From contig CAMLID010000006.1 of assembly GCA_946480055.1 (NCBI GenBank), positions 40,984 through 104,983 of the forward strand: a DNA stretch of 64,000 bases. The letters are read 5' to 3'. The notes below the pieces were generated by a model that worked only from the letters and a program-made list of their open reading frames with translations, had not been told where the DNA came from and made no database searches. This stretch comes from an uncultured Lysobacter sp. (GTDB taxonomy: Bacteria > Pseudomonadota > Gammaproteobacteria > Xanthomonadales > Xanthomonadaceae). Both the position numbers and the translations under genes were made by a program. Below, one piece after another: positions 10,265-22,105 of the stretch (position 1 is its first letter; the number at the start of each line of letters is the position of its first letter).

Positions 10265-11602
10265 TCAGTAAGCGCCGGCGTTGGCGTTGAACGCCACCGG
10301 TACGGTGATGGTGGCCGTGCCGTTCGCGAGCAGGTTCACGGTGAGCGAAACGGTGTTGCCGCCGGCGGTGCCGCCGTTGGCGGCGCTGCAGCTGGAGCCG
10401 GCGCTGGCGAGGCAGCTCCACGGACCGGACAGAGTCGCGCCGGCGGGCAGCGTGTCGGCGATCTGCGCGGCGCTGATCGTTACCGCGCCGAAGTTGCGCG
10501 CGATCAGCGTGTAGCTGGTACCGCCGCCCGGTGTGTAGCTGGTGGCGACATCGCTCTTGGCGATCGTCAGGTCGGACGTGGTCGCGTTGACGAAGGTGCA
10601 AGTGATGTTCTGATTGGCGCGGTAGTTGGCCGCGGCGATGGTCAGCGCGTTGCCGGCCAGCGACGAGGTCACGACGGCGTTGCCCTGATCGCGACAGGTC
10701 GCCGACTGCAGGGCGAAGCCGGTCACCGCGGTCTCGGTGATGCCGATCGCCGCGGCGTGGTTGGTGATCGGAAAGATCGCCGAGGTCTGCGGATTGAGGG
10801 TCGCGGTGTTGAGCGTCGGCGAACCCACGCCGTTGGTGCCGGTGAACGGAAAGCTGCCGGTGTTGGCCAGGGTCTGCTTGACGATGCGCAGATCCGAGCC
10901 GGCGATCGACCAGATCGCTTCCAAGCCGTCGCCGGCGCTGCCGCCGCCCGGATCGATGGCGGTAACGGTGAAGGTCAGGCTGGTGATGCCGGTACCGTCG
11001 AAGCGGATCGAACCGCAACCGGTGCCGTTGGCGGCAGTGGTGCTGCATTCGGTGCTGCCCGCGGCAGCGCCACCCGTCGTGCGCTGAAAGGTATTGCCGG
11101 AGACGGTGAAGACCGAGTTTCCGCTGAGCCGGGTCAGACCGACGGAGCCACCGGTGGAGACGCTGCCGCTCAAGGTCCAAAGCGAGGAGTTGTTCTGACC
11201 GCCCGAAGAACCGCCGACGCGGTCCATATGCAGCACCGGGTTGTCCACGGCTTTGCTGAAGGTGACGGTGATGGTGTAGGTGTTGGGCAGGATCACCATG
11301 TTCAGCGCGTTGGCGCCGGCGACCGTGCCCGTGTAGGGGTTGGACCAGAAGTTGGTGGTGTTGAACGTGCCGTTGCTATACGGATTGGCGCCGCCGCCGA
11401 TCACGCCCGACCAGGTCACCGTGACCCCGACTGCAGGCGAAGTGACGGTGGTGCCGGTGGTGGTCCAGGTACCGGTGGTCGCGGCCGAAACGCCGCCGGC
11501 GACGAACAACAGCACCGACGACGCGCACAGCGCGATCAATCGGCGGATACGACGATAGGCGCGGTCGCGAGCGACGGCGCCAGTGAGCACTGCATGGGTC
11601 AT
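10265..11602 (-). CDS. Secreted DUF11-domain protein with prealbumin-like segment
   Basis: This 445-residue protein has a basic N-terminus and a hydrophobic stretch ending AGGVSAA, fitting a Sec signal peptide. Residues 45-230 are Thr/Ser/Gly-rich and beta-predicted. A prealbumin-like region follows (LRIVKQTLANTG... ETAVTGF... CTFVN), then one DUF11 unit (LTIAKSDVATSYTPGGGTSYTL, IADTLPAGATLSG). The DUF11 unit stops at NANAGAY, before the usual final TNTA strand, so the domain is slightly short. The next gene, also DUF11-rich, starts 18 bp downstream with its own signal peptide, so these look like two exported partners rather than one broken gene. Only a weak AGG precedes the ATG. The function is unknown; a shared surface structure with the giant protein is inferred. 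Confidence 0.75.
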   Translation of the reverse strand: MTHAVLTGAVARDRAYRRIRRLIALCASSVLLFVAGGVSAATTGTWTTTGTTVTSPAVGVTVTWSGVIGGGANPYSNGTFNTTNFWSNPYTGTVAGANALNMVILPNTYTITVTFSKAVDNPVLHMDRVGGSSGGQNNSSLWTLSGSVSTGGSVGLTRLSGNSVFTVSGNTFQRTTGGAAAGSTECSTTAANGTGCGSIRFDGTGITSLTFTVTAIDPGGGSAGDGLEAIWSIAGSDLRIVKQTLANTGSFPFTGTNGVGSPTLNTATLNPQTSAIFPITNHAAAIGITETAVTGFALQSATCRDQGNAVVTSSLAGNALTIAAANYRANQNITCTFVNATTSDLTIAKSDVATSYTPGGGTSYTLIARNFGAVTISAAQIADTLPAGATLSGPWSCLASAGSSCSAANGGTAGGNTVSLTVNLLANGTATITVPVAFNANAGAY

Positions 11603-11840
11603 ACGATTTCGAACCTGCGCGCCATCACGCCGACCACGCCCGACTTCCCGTCGTGCGTACCCGAGCTATGCGACCTTGGTTGATCCCCTGAGCACCAACT
11701 AGGTGCCCCACATATGCCAACGCCGTGCTCGATCTCGTGTTCGAGCTACGGAGCGCGCGGACCCTACTAGCGACCTTTCCCTCGATCCCCTTCCGCACTG
11801 CGTGACCTCGTCAGCCTTGGCTTCGGAGGTCTGTTGCAAA

Positions 11841-11862
11841 TAGTGTGCCATCCATCACACTA
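11841..11862. promoter_or_regulatory. Candidate Clp/CRP-family binding site
   Basis: A perfect 7-bp inverted repeat, TAGTGTG and CACACTA, is separated by 8 bases. Its core TGTGC-N6-TCACA matches the CRP-family consensus TGTGA-N6-TCACA at 9 of 10 fixed positions. Xanthomonads encode Clp, a CRP homologue that recognises CRP-like sites. The site is about 240 bp upstream of the DUF11 operon start and 305 bp upstream of ispB, so the DUF11 operon is the likelier target. No clear -10 box was found on the minus strand. Confidence 0.55.
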
Positions 11863-12110
11863 AGTGCGCAACCAACCGCACACTACCGGCCAGGACTGCG
11901 CTCCAAATCGAAACGCGCCTCGCTCGGGAGCTTTCGGGTCACATGCAGCCGTTGTACGTCACCTTTGTGTTCCCTTGAATCGGGGAATACCCCCAAATCC
12001 CACCGATTGCGTAGAGCACGCGGGCGTCAATCGCACATATAGAGTGCATAGAGAACCCATAATCCGGCCGTAGGACCATGGCCCGCGACACGCCCATGGC
12101 GGCCCGGTCA

Positions 12111-12139
12111 TTCGGCTCAACGCGGCCTCGCCCTATACT
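12111..12139 (+). promoter_or_regulatory. Candidate sigma-70 promoter of ispB
   Basis: TATACT at 12134-12139 matches five of six -10 bases. A weak TTCGGC sits 17 bp upstream. The ispB start codon lies 27 bp after the -10 box, so the leader would be about 20 nt. Confidence 0.45.
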
Positions 12140-12166
12140 TTCTTCCCCCACCGTACCGGCCGTCCC

Positions 12167-13165
12167 ATGCCTTCCAGCGCAGCATCCCTGTCCGTCCCAG
12201 ACCTGGCGACCATCCAATCCCTGGCCCGAGACGACATGGCGGCGGTCGATGCCCTGATCCGACGCCGGCTGGCCTCGGACGTGGTCCTGGTCAACCAGGT
12301 CGCCGAATACATCGTCGGTGCCGGCGGCAAGCGCCTGCGCCCGATGCTGCTGTTGCTGGCCGCCGGCGCCCTCGGCCACCGCGGCCCGGATGCGCACCAG
12401 CTGGCGGCCGTGGTCGAGTTCATCCACACCGCCACCCTGCTCCACGACGACGTGGTCGACGAGTCCGACCTGCGCCGCGGCCGCAAGACCGCTAACGCGG
12501 TCTGGGGCAACGCCGCCAGCGTGCTGGTCGGCGACTTCCTGTATTCGCGCGGCTTCCAGCTGATGGTCGAACTGGACCGTATGGAAGTGATGAAGATCCT
12601 CGCCGACACCACCAACCAGATCGCCGAGGGTGAAGTCCTGCAGTTGCTGCACGTGCGCAACCCGGACACCGACGAGGCGGCCTACCTGCGCGTGATCGAG
12701 CGCAAGACCGCGGTGCTGTTCGCGGCCGCGACCCGGCTGGGCGCGCTGCTGTCCGGCGCCGACGCGGTGACCCAGCAGCGCCTGCACGACTGCGGCCTCA
12801 ACCTGGGCTACGCCTTCCAGATCGCCGACGACGTGCTCGACTACGCTTCCGACGCGCAGACCCTGGGCAAGAACCTCGGCGACGACCTCGCCGAGGGCAA
12901 GGCCACGCTGCCGCTGATCCACGCCATCGCCCACAGCGACGACGTCACCCGCGCACGCCTGCGCGCGGCGGTCGAGCACGGCGATACCGATGCGATGCCG
13001 GAGGTGATGGCCGCAATCCACGCCACCGGCGGGCTCGAGTACAGCCGCAAGCGCGCGCACGACTACGCCAGCGCCGCCGAAGCCGCGCTGGATGGCCTGG
13101 AAGAGAACGATTACACCGCCGCGCTGCGCGGCCTGGCGCATTACGCGGTCAGTCGCGATCACTGA
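12167..13165 (+). CDS. ispB: Octaprenyl diphosphate synthase (polyprenyl synthetase)
   Basis: The enzyme extends farnesyl diphosphate with isopentenyl diphosphate to the long all-trans chain used as the ubiquinone side chain. Evidence: GGKRLRP at residues 53-59 for IPP binding; the first aspartate-rich motif LLHDDVVDESDLRRG with Asp94, Asp95 and Asp98; and the second motif IADDVLDY near residue 221, followed by the LGKNLGDDLAEGKATLPLI signature. The 332-residue length is usual for IspB. It is a single-gene unit with its own promoter-like box and faces an SRPBCC gene tail to tail. The ATG has no clear Shine-Dalgarno sequence. The exact chain length (C40 assumed) cannot be read from the sequence. 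Confidence 0.95.
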   Translation: MPSSAASLSVPDLATIQSLARDDMAAVDALIRRRLASDVVLVNQVAEYIVGAGGKRLRPMLLLLAAGALGHRGPDAHQLAAVVEFIHTATLLHDDVVDESDLRRGRKTANAVWGNAASVLVGDFLYSRGFQLMVELDRMEVMKILADTTNQIAEGEVLQLLHVRNPDTDEAAYLRVIERKTAVLFAAATRLGALLSGADAVTQQRLHDCGLNLGYAFQIADDVLDYASDAQTLGKNLGDDLAEGKATLPLIHAIAHSDDVTRARLRAAVEHGDTDAMPEVMAAIHATGGLEYSRKRAHDYASAAEAALDGLEENDYTAALRGLAHYAVSRDH

Positions 13166-13189
13166 GCACAGCGGCGCCTTGCGGCGCGG

Positions 13190-13654
13190 CTAGGACGGCC
13201 CGCTCAGGCCACCGCCCTCGACATACGCACGCAGTGCGCCCAAGCGCCTGCGCGCATGCCTGAGGAACGATCGGTTCAACAGCGGCTGGATCAGCCAGGC
13301 CAACGCACGCGGGCGGGCGACGACGCGGTACTTGAAGCTCACGCGCGTCTCCTGTTCCGAAACGCGCTTGAACGACCAGGCGCCTGCGAACGCCGAAATG
13401 AACCAGGGGCCATCGACCATGTCGATGGCGGCGGCACGCGGGCGGTTGTAGCTGACATAGCGCACCGTCATGGACTGGCCGTTGCGTGCGCGCACGACCA
13501 CGACCGCACCGGCCTCCGGGCCGGTGGCCGGCGCGAGGAAGCGGTAGCTCTGCGGAAACGGGTCCCAGCGCAGCCGCACCGCGTAGTCCTGGGTCAGATC
13601 GAACAAGGCCTCCGCCGAACCAGGCAGCGTTTCGCTGTGCTCGATCACGCTCAC
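13190..13654 (-). CDS. SRPBCC-family (START-like) protein
   Basis: This 154-residue protein begins SVIEHSETLPGSAEALFDLTQDYAVRLRWDPF, the typical first strand and helix of SRPBCC domains, in which a polyketide-cyclase/START fold forms a hydrophobic pocket. It continues with the alternating strands of that fold (MTVRYVSY, VSFKYRVVARPRALAWLI). No signal peptide or membrane segment is seen. The C-terminal part is Arg-rich. It lies downstream of the dienelactone hydrolase-like gene on the same strand with a 64-bp gap. The ligand and role are unknown. The family assignment is firm in shape but carries no function. Confidence 0.75.
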   Translation of the reverse strand: MSVIEHSETLPGSAEALFDLTQDYAVRLRWDPFPQSYRFLAPATGPEAGAVVVVRARNGQSMTVRYVSYNRPRAAAIDMVDGPWFISAFAGAWSFKRVSEQETRVSFKYRVVARPRALAWLIQPLLNRSFLRHARRRLGALRAYVEGGGLSGPS

Positions 13655-13718
13655 CGGTCCGCGCGCCAGGTGATCGAAACACGCAAATCGGTTTGCGTCT
13701 GCGCCGCGTCCATCAACG

Positions 13719-14507
13719 TTACGGGCCCGCGAACCGTTCCGCGAAGAAGTCGCGCATCATGCGGTCGGCGCGCTTGGCCGCACGCTCGTTGTAGACGCAG
13801 CCCGGCGGATTGGCCGCTTCCGGTTCGGCGAAGCAGTGCACCGCACCGCTGAAATTGACGAACTGCCAGTCGGCGCCGGCTGCGTCCATTTCCTTCTCGA
13901 AGTCGGCGATGTCCTGGTCGGTGATGCCGCGGTCGTCGGCGCCGTTGAGCACCAGCACCGGCGTGCGCACGCCGTCGTCCTTGGCCGGCAGATCGGTGGA
14001 CAGGCCGCCGTGGAAGGTCACCACGCCGGCCAGCTCGCTGCCGCCGCGCACCAGCTCCAGCACCGTGCTGCCGCCGAAGCAGTAACCCAGCGCGCCGATC
14101 TTGGACGCGTCCACCGGCGCCTTGTCCGCCTGCGCCTTGAGCACCTTGACCGCTTCCTCGATGCGCGCGCGCAGCTTGGGCCGGTCGGCGCGCAGCGGGC
14201 CTGCGACTTTGCCGGCCGCCTTATCGTCCTTGGGGCGGATCTTGCTGCCGTAGACGTCCGCGACCAGCACCACGTAGTCGTCGCCGGCTATGTGTTTGGC
14301 GCGTTCTATGGCGGCCGGCGACACGCCTTTCCAGTTCGGCACCATCACCAGGCCCGGGCGCTTGATCGCATTCGCGTCGTCGTAGACCAGCATGCCGCTG
14401 AAGGATTCCTTGCCGATCTTCCATGTGACCGGCTTGGCCTGCATCGCCGCGAACGCGGGCGAGGCGCACAGCACGAGAACGATCGCGGCTACGAGACGAC
14501 AGCGCAT
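13719..14507 (-). CDS. Periplasmic dienelactone hydrolase-family protein
   Basis: The 262-residue protein has a signal peptide (hydrophobic core, cleavage near ASPAFA-AM). It has an alpha/beta-hydrolase body with the nucleophile elbow GYCFGG (Cys143), an acid in NGADDRG (Asp191 or Asp192) and a histidine in GAVHCFAEPE (His224). That is the Cys-Asp-His triad of dienelactone hydrolases. Export makes a catabolic lactone role less certain than in cytosolic DLH enzymes; the natural substrate is unknown. It follows murD2 by 77 bp on the same strand and might be co-transcribed with the lysAC operon, though the products are unrelated. Confidence 0.85.
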   Translation of the reverse strand: MRCRLVAAIVLVLCASPAFAAMQAKPVTWKIGKESFSGMLVYDDANAIKRPGLVMVPNWKGVSPAAIERAKHIAGDDYVVLVADVYGSKIRPKDDKAAGKVAGPLRADRPKLRARIEEAVKVLKAQADKAPVDASKIGALGYCFGGSTVLELVRGGSELAGVVTFHGGLSTDLPAKDDGVRTPVLVLNGADDRGITDQDIADFEKEMDAAGADWQFVNFSGAVHCFAEPEAANPPGCVYNERAAKRADRMMRDFFAERFAGP

Positions 14508-14584
14508 GGCGGATTCTCCCTGAGGTAAGCGCGCAGCCTACCCCGCGGGAATGACGCCGAGATGTGAAGGCGGTCGCGCCCGGC

Positions 14585-17314
<2,730 letters not shown>

Positions 17315-17315
<1 letters not shown>

Positions 17316-19924
17316 TACAGATCACCTTCTTGCAGAACTTGCTCGGCGGGCAGCGCCCGCTGGTTGTAGGTATGCGCCATCGCCATGCCGTAGGCGCCGG
17401 CGTCGGCGACCAGCAGCACGTCGCCCTCCGCGGTCGCGCGCGGCAGCGGACGGCCGCGGCCGAGCACGTCGCTGCTCTCGCAGATCGGGCCGACCACATC
17501 GAAGACGATGCTGTCGGCGTCGTCCAGGCGGCTGAGGTTGTGGATGCCGTGGTAGGCCTCGTACATGGCCGGACGCATCAGCGCGTTCATGCCGGCGTCG
17601 CCGCCGACCCGGCGCACGCCGTCCTTTTCGACCACCTGGGTCGTGGTCAGCAGCAGCACGCCGCTCTCGGCGACCAGGTAGCGGCCCGGCTCGACGATCA
17701 AGCCGTAACGCGGATACGCCGCCTTGATCTCGGCCAGACCGGCGCGCCAGGCGGCGAGGTCGAACTCCGCCGCCTCCGGGGTGTAGGCGATCGGCAGACC
17801 GCCGCCGATGTCGATGGTCTCGATGGTGCCGATGCCGTCGGCGAGCCCGGCCAGCTGCGCATACACGCCGCGCCAATGCTGCGGATCGTCGATGCCGCTG
17901 CCCAGGTGCGCGTGCAGGCCGGCGATGCGCACGCCCAGGCGGCGCGCCTGGTCGACGAAGGCATCGAAACGCGACATCGGCAGGCCGAACTTGGCCGCGA
18001 CACCGCCGGTGCGGACCTTTTCGTGGTGGCCTTCGCCGTGACCCAGGTCGATGCGCAGCCAGATCGCGCGATCGCGGAATACCTCCGGCCAGCGCTGCAG
18101 CGCCTCGATGTTGTCGAGGGTGACGGTGACGCCGCGCGCGAACGCGGCTTCGTACTCGCGGCGCGGGGCGAAGCTGGGCGTGAACAGCAGCCGCCCCGGT
18201 TCGATCTGCGGCAGGGACTCGAACACGCGTTCGATCTCGCCCAGCGACACGCATTCCAGACCGAAGCCTTCGTCGGCGATCGTACGCAGCAGCTCGGGGT
18301 GCGAATTGGCCTTGATCGCGTAGTAGCAGCGGTCGATCGCCGGGGTCTCGCGCAGCGCGCGTGCGCGTGCGCGCACCGTCGCCAGGTCGTAGACGTAGCG
18401 CGGGGTGCCGGCCGCAGCGGCTTCGAGCAGGCGCTCGCGCGCGCCGCGCCACCAGGCCGGCGCGCGCGTGGGCTTGCCGTGCGCGATCTCCCGCCAGCTC
18501 GGGCCGAACACGCTGTCGTCGCGCACCGGCATCGCGCCGCCGCGGATCAGCTCGTGGTGCAGGTGCGGCAGCAGGCCGTCAGCGTCGGCCTCGTCGATCA
18601 CGAAGGTCAGGTTGAGGTCGTTGGAGGACTGCGAGATCAGGTGCACGCGCTCGCGCCCGAACGCGGCCCAGATGTCGGACAGGCGGTGCAGCAGCGAACG
18701 CATGCCGCGCCCGACCAGGGTGATCGCCGCGCACGGCGCGATCACCTTGACCCGGCAGACTTCGGCCAGATCGGCCGACAGCGCTTCGAGCACGTTGCTG
18801 TTGACCAGGTTCTCGCTCGGGTCCAGCGACACGGTGACGTTGGTCTCCGAGGAACCGATCAGGTCGATCGACAGGCCGTGGCGCTTGAAGCGCTCGAACA
18901 CGTCGGCCAGGAAGCCGACCTGCTGCCACATGCCGATGCTTTCCATCGACACCAGCACGATGCCGTTGCGGCGGCTGATCGCCTTGACCCCGGGCACGGT
19001 CGCCGCGCTGGCATCGATGCGAGTACCGGGCAGGTCGAAGCGCTCGGTGTCGAGGATCGCCATCGGCACGCCGGCGTCGCGGCAGGGCGCGATCGAACGC
19101 GGATGCAGCACCTTGGCGCCGGTGGTGGCGATTTCCTGGGCTTCGGCGTAGTCCAGACGGGCGAGCAGGCGCGCGTCCGGCACTTCGCGCGGGTTGGCGC
19201 TGAACATGCCGGGCACGTCGGTCCAGATCTCCACGCGCTGGGCCTTGAGCAGCGCACCGAAGTACGCGGCCGAAGTATCGGAGCCGCCGCGGCCCAGGAC
19301 TGCGGTGCCGCCGTCGTCGTGGCGGGCGATGAAGCCCTGGGTCAGCAACATGCGCGCCGGCTGTTGCGCGAAGCGCACGGCGAATTCCGGGTCGGGCTCG
19401 CGCCGACAGTTCACCGACAGGCGCCGCGCCCAGGCGCTCTGGTTGGGCAGCGACACCGCATCCAGCCAATCGCGCGCGTCGCACCAGCCGAAGTCGTGCC
19501 CCTGGCTGCGCAGGTAGGCGGTGCCGATGGTCGAGGACAGCAGTTCGCCCTGCGCCAGCACTTCGGCCTGCCAGTCCAGCGCGCGGCTCGCGGCGCGCGC
19601 ATCCGTGCGCAGCGCCTGCAGCGCCGCCAGGCGCGCGCCCAGCACGGCGTCGGGATCGAGGTCGAGTTCGGCGCAGAACGCGCGGTGGCGTTCGACCAGC
19701 GCCTGCACGCGTGCGGCGATGTCGGCCTCGGCGCCCGGCGGCGCGCTGGCGATCGCCTGCAGTTCGTTGGTGACGCCCGACAAGGCCGAGACCACGACCA
19801 AGACGCGAACGCCGTCCTCGTGCATGCGTTTGGAGGCGAGGCGTCCGATGGTGTCCCAACGGTTGCGGCGGGACACCGAAGTGCCGCCGAACTTGAGTAC
19901 TACCCAACGAGTTGCTTCCGCCAC
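17315..19924 (-). CDS. lysAC: Bifunctional aspartate kinase / diaminopimelate decarboxylase
   Basis: This fusion carries the first and last enzymes of lysine synthesis. The N-terminal half is aspartokinase: VVLKFGGTSVSRRNRW near the start, GRGGSDTSA in the middle, then two ACT repeats (VSMESIGMWQQVGFLADVF, GSSETNVTVSLD) for feedback control. From about residue 500 it is a PLP-dependent DAP/ornithine-type decarboxylase: YYAIKANSH with the PLP lysine near residue 535, HAHLGSGI, EPGRYLV, and CESSDVLGRGR. Total length is about 869 residues. I placed the start at the GTG at 19924 because GAGG lies 9 nt upstream. The GTG at 19930 is also possible, with only 3 nt spacing. Longer upstream reading gives Pro/Arg-rich residues unlike the family. 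murL follows with a one-base overlap. Confidence 0.92.
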
Positions 19925-19960
19925 CGCCACTATCCTCGGTTGTTGTCGCTCTTGATCGAT

Positions 19961-19978
19961 GCCCGGCGGTCGCCGGGC
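19961..19978. promoter_or_regulatory. GC-rich hairpin in the lysAC leader
   Basis: GCCCGGCG and CGCCGGGC form a perfect 8-bp stem with a 2-base loop (in practice a smaller stem with a larger loop), 31-48 bases before the likely lysAC start. It does not resemble a lysine riboswitch. A role in leader control of lysAC is possible; it may also be simple GC-rich structure. Confidence 0.35.
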
Positions 19979-20165
19979 GTGTTTTGGGGACCATGCCGCG
20001 GCCGGCGGGCGCGACGACCGGGCCCGCGGGCGTGCCGGGGGCAGCCGTACTGGGTCGAAGTCGGAAGTTCGCGCTCGCCCGCATCGCGGGCATGAAGCTG
20101 CGATTCTAAACGGATTGTCCAAACGGGATCGCACCAACTAAGGCCGGCCACGCCACGCAACACTG

Positions 20166-20188
20166 GAACCGTCACAGCGGAACGGTTC
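20166..20188. promoter_or_regulatory. Inverted repeat upstream of phzF-like gene
   Basis: GAACCGT and ACGGTTC form a perfect 7-bp inverted repeat with a 9-base spacer, 32 bp before the first PhzF-family start codon. The spacing suits a dimeric repressor or activator site. No regulator gene is adjacent. Confidence 0.35.
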
Positions 20189-20220
20189 TACTGGCCCGCC
20201 CACCCACGCCCGAGGCCACG

Positions 20221-21108
20221 ATGACGCTGCGCCGCTATCTGCAACTGGACGTGTTCGCCGACCGGACCGGCGCCGGCAACCCGCTGGGCGTGGTGCTGAA
20301 CGCCGACGGCCTGGACTCTGCCGCGATGCAGGCCTTCGCGGCCTGGACCAACCTCTCGGAAACCATCTTCCTGCTGCCGCCGGTCGAGGGCGCGGACTAC
20401 CGGGTGCGGATCTTCACCCCGCGCCAGGAGCTGGCCTTCGCCGGTCACCCCAGCGTCGGCGCCGCCTGGGCCGCGATCGACGCCGGCCTGGCCACGCCGC
20501 GCGAGGGCGCCCTGGTGCAGGACTGCGCCGCCGGCCTGCTGCCGGTCAAGGTCGCCGGTTCCGGTCCGCGCGCCCTGGTCTCGGTGCGGGCACCGCGCTC
20601 GCAGCGCATCGAGGTCGCCGACCTCGCCGATCCGGCCGCGGTCGAGGCCGCCCTGGCTGCGGTGACCGCGCCGCTGCCCCTGGGCGAGCGGCCGCCGGCG
20701 CTGTGGGACAACGGCGCGCGCTGGTGGGTGCTGGAGCTGAGCGATGCCGCAGCGGTCCGCTCGCTGAGCCCCGACCTGCCCGCGATCGCCACTCTGAGCC
20801 GCGCCTGCAACGCCGTCGGCCTGGCGGTGTACGCACCCGCCGACGCGCCCGACCACCAACTCGCCGTGCGCGCGTTCTGCCCGGCCGACAACATCCCCGA
20901 GGACCCGGTCACCGGCAGCGTCAACGCCTCGATCGGCGCGCAACTGGCGGCCAGCGGCGGTCTGCCCGGCGGCGGGCTGCGCTACGTCGCCAGCCAGGGC
21001 CGCGAACTCGGCCGCGACGGCCGGGTCGAGGTGTCGCTGGACGACGACGGCGAGATCTGGATCGGCGGGCGGGTGCAGGCGGTTATCCGCGGCCGCGCCG
21101 ATTGGTAA
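20221..21108 (+). CDS. PhzF-family isomerase (first of tandem pair)
   Basis: This 295-residue protein has the PhzF/diaminopimelate epimerase-like two-lobed fold. It opens with RRYLQLDVFADRTGAGNPLGVV. The expected catalytic Glu is Glu47 (TNLSETIF), the conserved His is His76 (FAGHPSVG), and it keeps the second-lobe signature EDPVTGSVNA. PhzF itself isomerises dihydro-3-hydroxyanthranilate in phenazine synthesis, but no other phz gene is near. Here it is one of the many stand-alone homologues of unknown substrate. A paralogue follows 43 bp downstream on the same strand. It is divergent from lysAC across a 296-bp gap. Confidence 0.9.
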   Translation: MTLRRYLQLDVFADRTGAGNPLGVVLNADGLDSAAMQAFAAWTNLSETIFLLPPVEGADYRVRIFTPRQELAFAGHPSVGAAWAAIDAGLATPREGALVQDCAAGLLPVKVAGSGPRALVSVRAPRSQRIEVADLADPAAVEAALAAVTAPLPLGERPPALWDNGARWWVLELSDAAAVRSLSPDLPAIATLSRACNAVGLAVYAPADAPDHQLAVRAFCPADNIPEDPVTGSVNASIGAQLAASGGLPGGGLRYVASQGRELGRDGRVEVSLDDDGEIWIGGRVQAVIRGRADW

Positions 21109-21151
21109 GCTGCGCGGCCCAGCGGACCCCACGCCGCGACGCGATCCCACG

Positions 21152-22027
21152 ATGAAACGCCGCTACCTGCAACTGGACGTATTCGCCGACCGGCCTGGCG
21201 CCGGCAACCCGCTCGCGGTAGTGCTGGACGCCGAAGGCCTGGACGACGCCGCGATGCAGGCGATCGCGCGCTGGACCCGCCTGCCCGAGACCACCTTCGT
21301 GTTCGCGCCGGACGCACCGGGCGCGAGCTACCGCATCCGCATGTTCAGCCCGCGCCGCGAGGTGCCGTTCGCGGGACATCCCAGCGTCGGCACCGCGCAC
21401 GTGGTGCTGGACGCCGGCCTGGCCGCGCCGGTCGACGGCCGTCTGCTGCAGGAAGGCGTGGCCGGCCTGCTGCCGCTGGCGGTGGACGGCACAGGCACTG
21501 CACGCACCATCGCGGTGCGCACGCCGCGCGCACGGGTGCTGGAAACCGCCACGGCGGGCGACGCGCGCCTGGCCGCGGCTTTGCGCGATCTGCCCCTGGG
21601 CGCCCTGCCTCCGGCCCTGATGGACGGCGGCCGGCGCTGGTGGCTGGCCGAACTGCGCGACGAAACCGCGCTGCGCAGCGCCAGCCCGGACTGGGCCGCG
21701 ATCGGCGCGCTCGCCGAAGCCACCGAAAGCATGGGCCTGTGCGCATTCGCGCGTGCCGACGCCGGCCGCGACTACGACCTGGTGGTGCGCGCCTTCGTCG
21801 GCGCACCGGCGCAGTTCGAGGACGCAGCCTCCGGCGCGGCCAACGCCACCCTCGCCGCCTGGCTGCAGCACAACGGCGCCCTGCCCGGCCGCGACGGCCG
21901 CTACACCGTCAGCCAGGGCCGCGAAGTCGGCTTCGATGCACGCCTGCAGCTGCACGTGGATGGCGACGGCGACGTCTGGTCCGGCGGCCAGGTGCATCCG
22001 ATCGTGAGCGGGCATATCGATTGGTAG
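21152..22027 (+). CDS. PhzF-family isomerase (second of tandem pair)
   Basis: This 291-residue paralogue of the preceding gene matches it along the whole length (KRRYLQLDVFADRPGAGNPLAVV; PALMDGGRRWWLAEL beside PALWDNGARWWVLEL). The catalytic-position Glu46 (RLPETTFV) and His76 (FAGHPSVG) are kept. The usual EDPxTGSA motif is changed to EDAASGAANA, so the second-lobe active site has diverged, which suggests a different substrate from the first copy. The pair arose by tandem duplication and is probably co-transcribed. No pathway context is seen. Confidence 0.88.
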   Translation: MKRRYLQLDVFADRPGAGNPLAVVLDAEGLDDAAMQAIARWTRLPETTFVFAPDAPGASYRIRMFSPRREVPFAGHPSVGTAHVVLDAGLAAPVDGRLLQEGVAGLLPLAVDGTGTARTIAVRTPRARVLETATAGDARLAAALRDLPLGALPPALMDGGRRWWLAELRDETALRSASPDWAAIGALAEATESMGLCAFARADAGRDYDLVVRAFVGAPAQFEDAASGAANATLAAWLQHNGALPGRDGRYTVSQGREVGFDARLQLHVDGDGDVWSGGQVHPIVSGHIDW

Positions 22028-22105
22028 GCTACTCTGGCCCTAACCCGTCGATGCGATGCTTAGCTTGCCGCCCCTAGATTCGCCTCAAGGCGCAGCCCTC
22101 CCTCC

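Larger units (their letters stand above)
11603..12166. other. 564-bp divergent intergenic region, DUF11 operon / ispB
   Basis: There is no convincing gene here: short open frames lack ribosome sites and recognisable content. It holds the Clp-like palindrome at 11841-11862 and a promoter-like TATACT (12134-12139) just before ispB. It is more AT-rich than the flanking genes, as expected of a regulatory region. Confidence 0.6.

Noticed and set aside
11845..12073. Two short plus-strand open frames before ispB
   Set aside because: No ribosome site, no recognisable sequence, and they overlap the Clp-like palindrome; more likely regulatory DNA.
19925..20220. Possible lysine riboswitch upstream of lysAC
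   Set aside because: The leader is short and GC-rich with a single stem; none of the conserved riboswitch helices or motifs is recognisable.
20221..22027. Phenazine biosynthesis cluster
   Set aside because: Only PhzF-family genes are present. No phzA, B, C, D, E or G homologue lies nearby, so a phenazine role is not supported.
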